Source of the DNA: Apirhabdus apintestini
Lineage (GTDB): Bacteria; Pseudomonadota; Gammaproteobacteria; Enterobacterales; Enterobacteriaceae
DNA: 64,000 nucleotides
Direction of reading: 5' to 3'
Assembly (NCBI GenBank): GCA_033977085.1
Contig: CP138906.1
Span: 2,480,001 to 2,544,000 of the forward strand
The position numbers were made by a program, and so were the translations under genes. Each line of letters starts with the position of its first letter. Position 1 is the stretch's first letter. A model generated the notes under the pieces. That model saw only the letters and a program-made list of their open reading frames with translations, did no database searches and was not told where the DNA came from. Below are positions 63,846 through 64,000 of the stretch, piece by piece.

Positions 63846-64000
63846 CCTCGCAAAAGTAATACCTTTCAGACCGTCTGTAACGGTCGTGGAGCGTCAGGTG
63901 GCAGATATCGATGATGGGTATACCCGCATCGCTAATGGGCTGCTGGAAGCGGTTATGGCTGCTGATTTAACGGCTCGCCAGCTGAAGGTCGTTCTGGCGG
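63838..64000 (+). CDS. Phage replication protein O-like, N-terminal part
   Basis: GTG 63838 with AAGGAG upstream; the frame is open to the window edge. MDNLAKVIPFRPSVTVVERQ and GYTRIANGLLEAVMAADLTA with RQLKVVLA match the N-terminal opening of lambdoid replication O-type proteins, which bind the origin. The rest lies outside the window. Confidence 0.8.
   Translation, partial: MDNLAKVIPFRPSVTVVERQVADIDDGYTRIANGLLEAVMAADLTARQLKVVLA

Overview
The window is a piece of a gammaproteobacterial chromosome of the order Enterobacterales. The backbone fadE, gmhA, yafJ, yafK, dinB, pepD, gpt, frsA, crl, proB, proA, tRNA-Thr(CGU) follows the order known from Escherichia. Very many genes are broken by single-base insertions or deletions, and an IS21-family element is present in three nearly identical copies. 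That mixture resembles a recently host-restricted symbiont, for example of the Sodalis type. This assignment is an inference from gene decay and gene content; no species marker was read.

Layout. 1-7892: distal end of a SPI-2/Ssa-like type III secretion operon (sctV, N, O, P, Q, R, S, T, U), with V, N, R, T and U frameshifted. 7893-9048: a gene-poor stretch with a 9-bp minisatellite and two identical 23-bp dyad elements in opposite orientation bracketing about 240 bp of AT-rich DNA. 9086-17645: a type IVb pilus cluster of the IncI1/R64 kind, headed by a CaiF/GrlA-type regulator; secretin, pilO, pilP, ATPase, platform protein and transglycosylase are frameshifted, while pilL, the major pilin and pilM are intact. 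18532-19092: an intact FimB-type tyrosine recombinase. 19368-32733: backbone genes, of which fadE, gmhA, yafK, dinB, pepD and crl are broken, and ivy, yafJ, gpt, frsA and proB are intact.

33088-50196, inserted between proB and proA, is a choline-utilisation microcompartment locus of the long-CutC (GRM2, Klebsiella) type, read right to left: three hexameric shell genes, aldehyde dehydrogenase, pentameric shell protein, alcohol dehydrogenase, choline TMA-lyase cutC, activase cutD, an extended shell protein, phosphotransacylase pduL, a flavoprotein-like gene and a pair of SMR exporters. A MarT/FidL-like regulator pair lies upstream. IS21 copies have landed in pduL and in the alcohol dehydrogenase, and cutC, cutD, cutF and cutO also carry frameshifts, so the pathway looks dead.

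52425-64000: proA (broken) is followed by tRNA-Thr(CGU), into which a lambdoid prophage is integrated. Its left operon holds int, an excisionase-like gene, dam, a DnaQ-like exonuclease, a Sak4-like annealing ATPase, an SSB with the DFDDDIPF tail, and a protein with nineteen 20-residue repeats. The immunity region (PL/OL, cI, PR/OR, cro, cII, start of a replication gene) looks complete, whereas int and the excisionase-like gene are frameshifted. A third IS21 copy splits the recombination module.

The observation most worth pursuing is the pair of inverted 23-bp dyad elements ahead of the pilus regulator. Their arm-spacer-arm structure, identical asymmetric spacers and opposite orientation are what an invertible tyrosine-recombinase switch needs, and a FimB-like recombinase lies at the far end of the same cluster. 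A second theme is indel-only decay: the three IS copies differ by six single-base indels and no substitution that I could find, so part of the apparent pseudogenisation may be slippage or sequence error and needs read-level checking.
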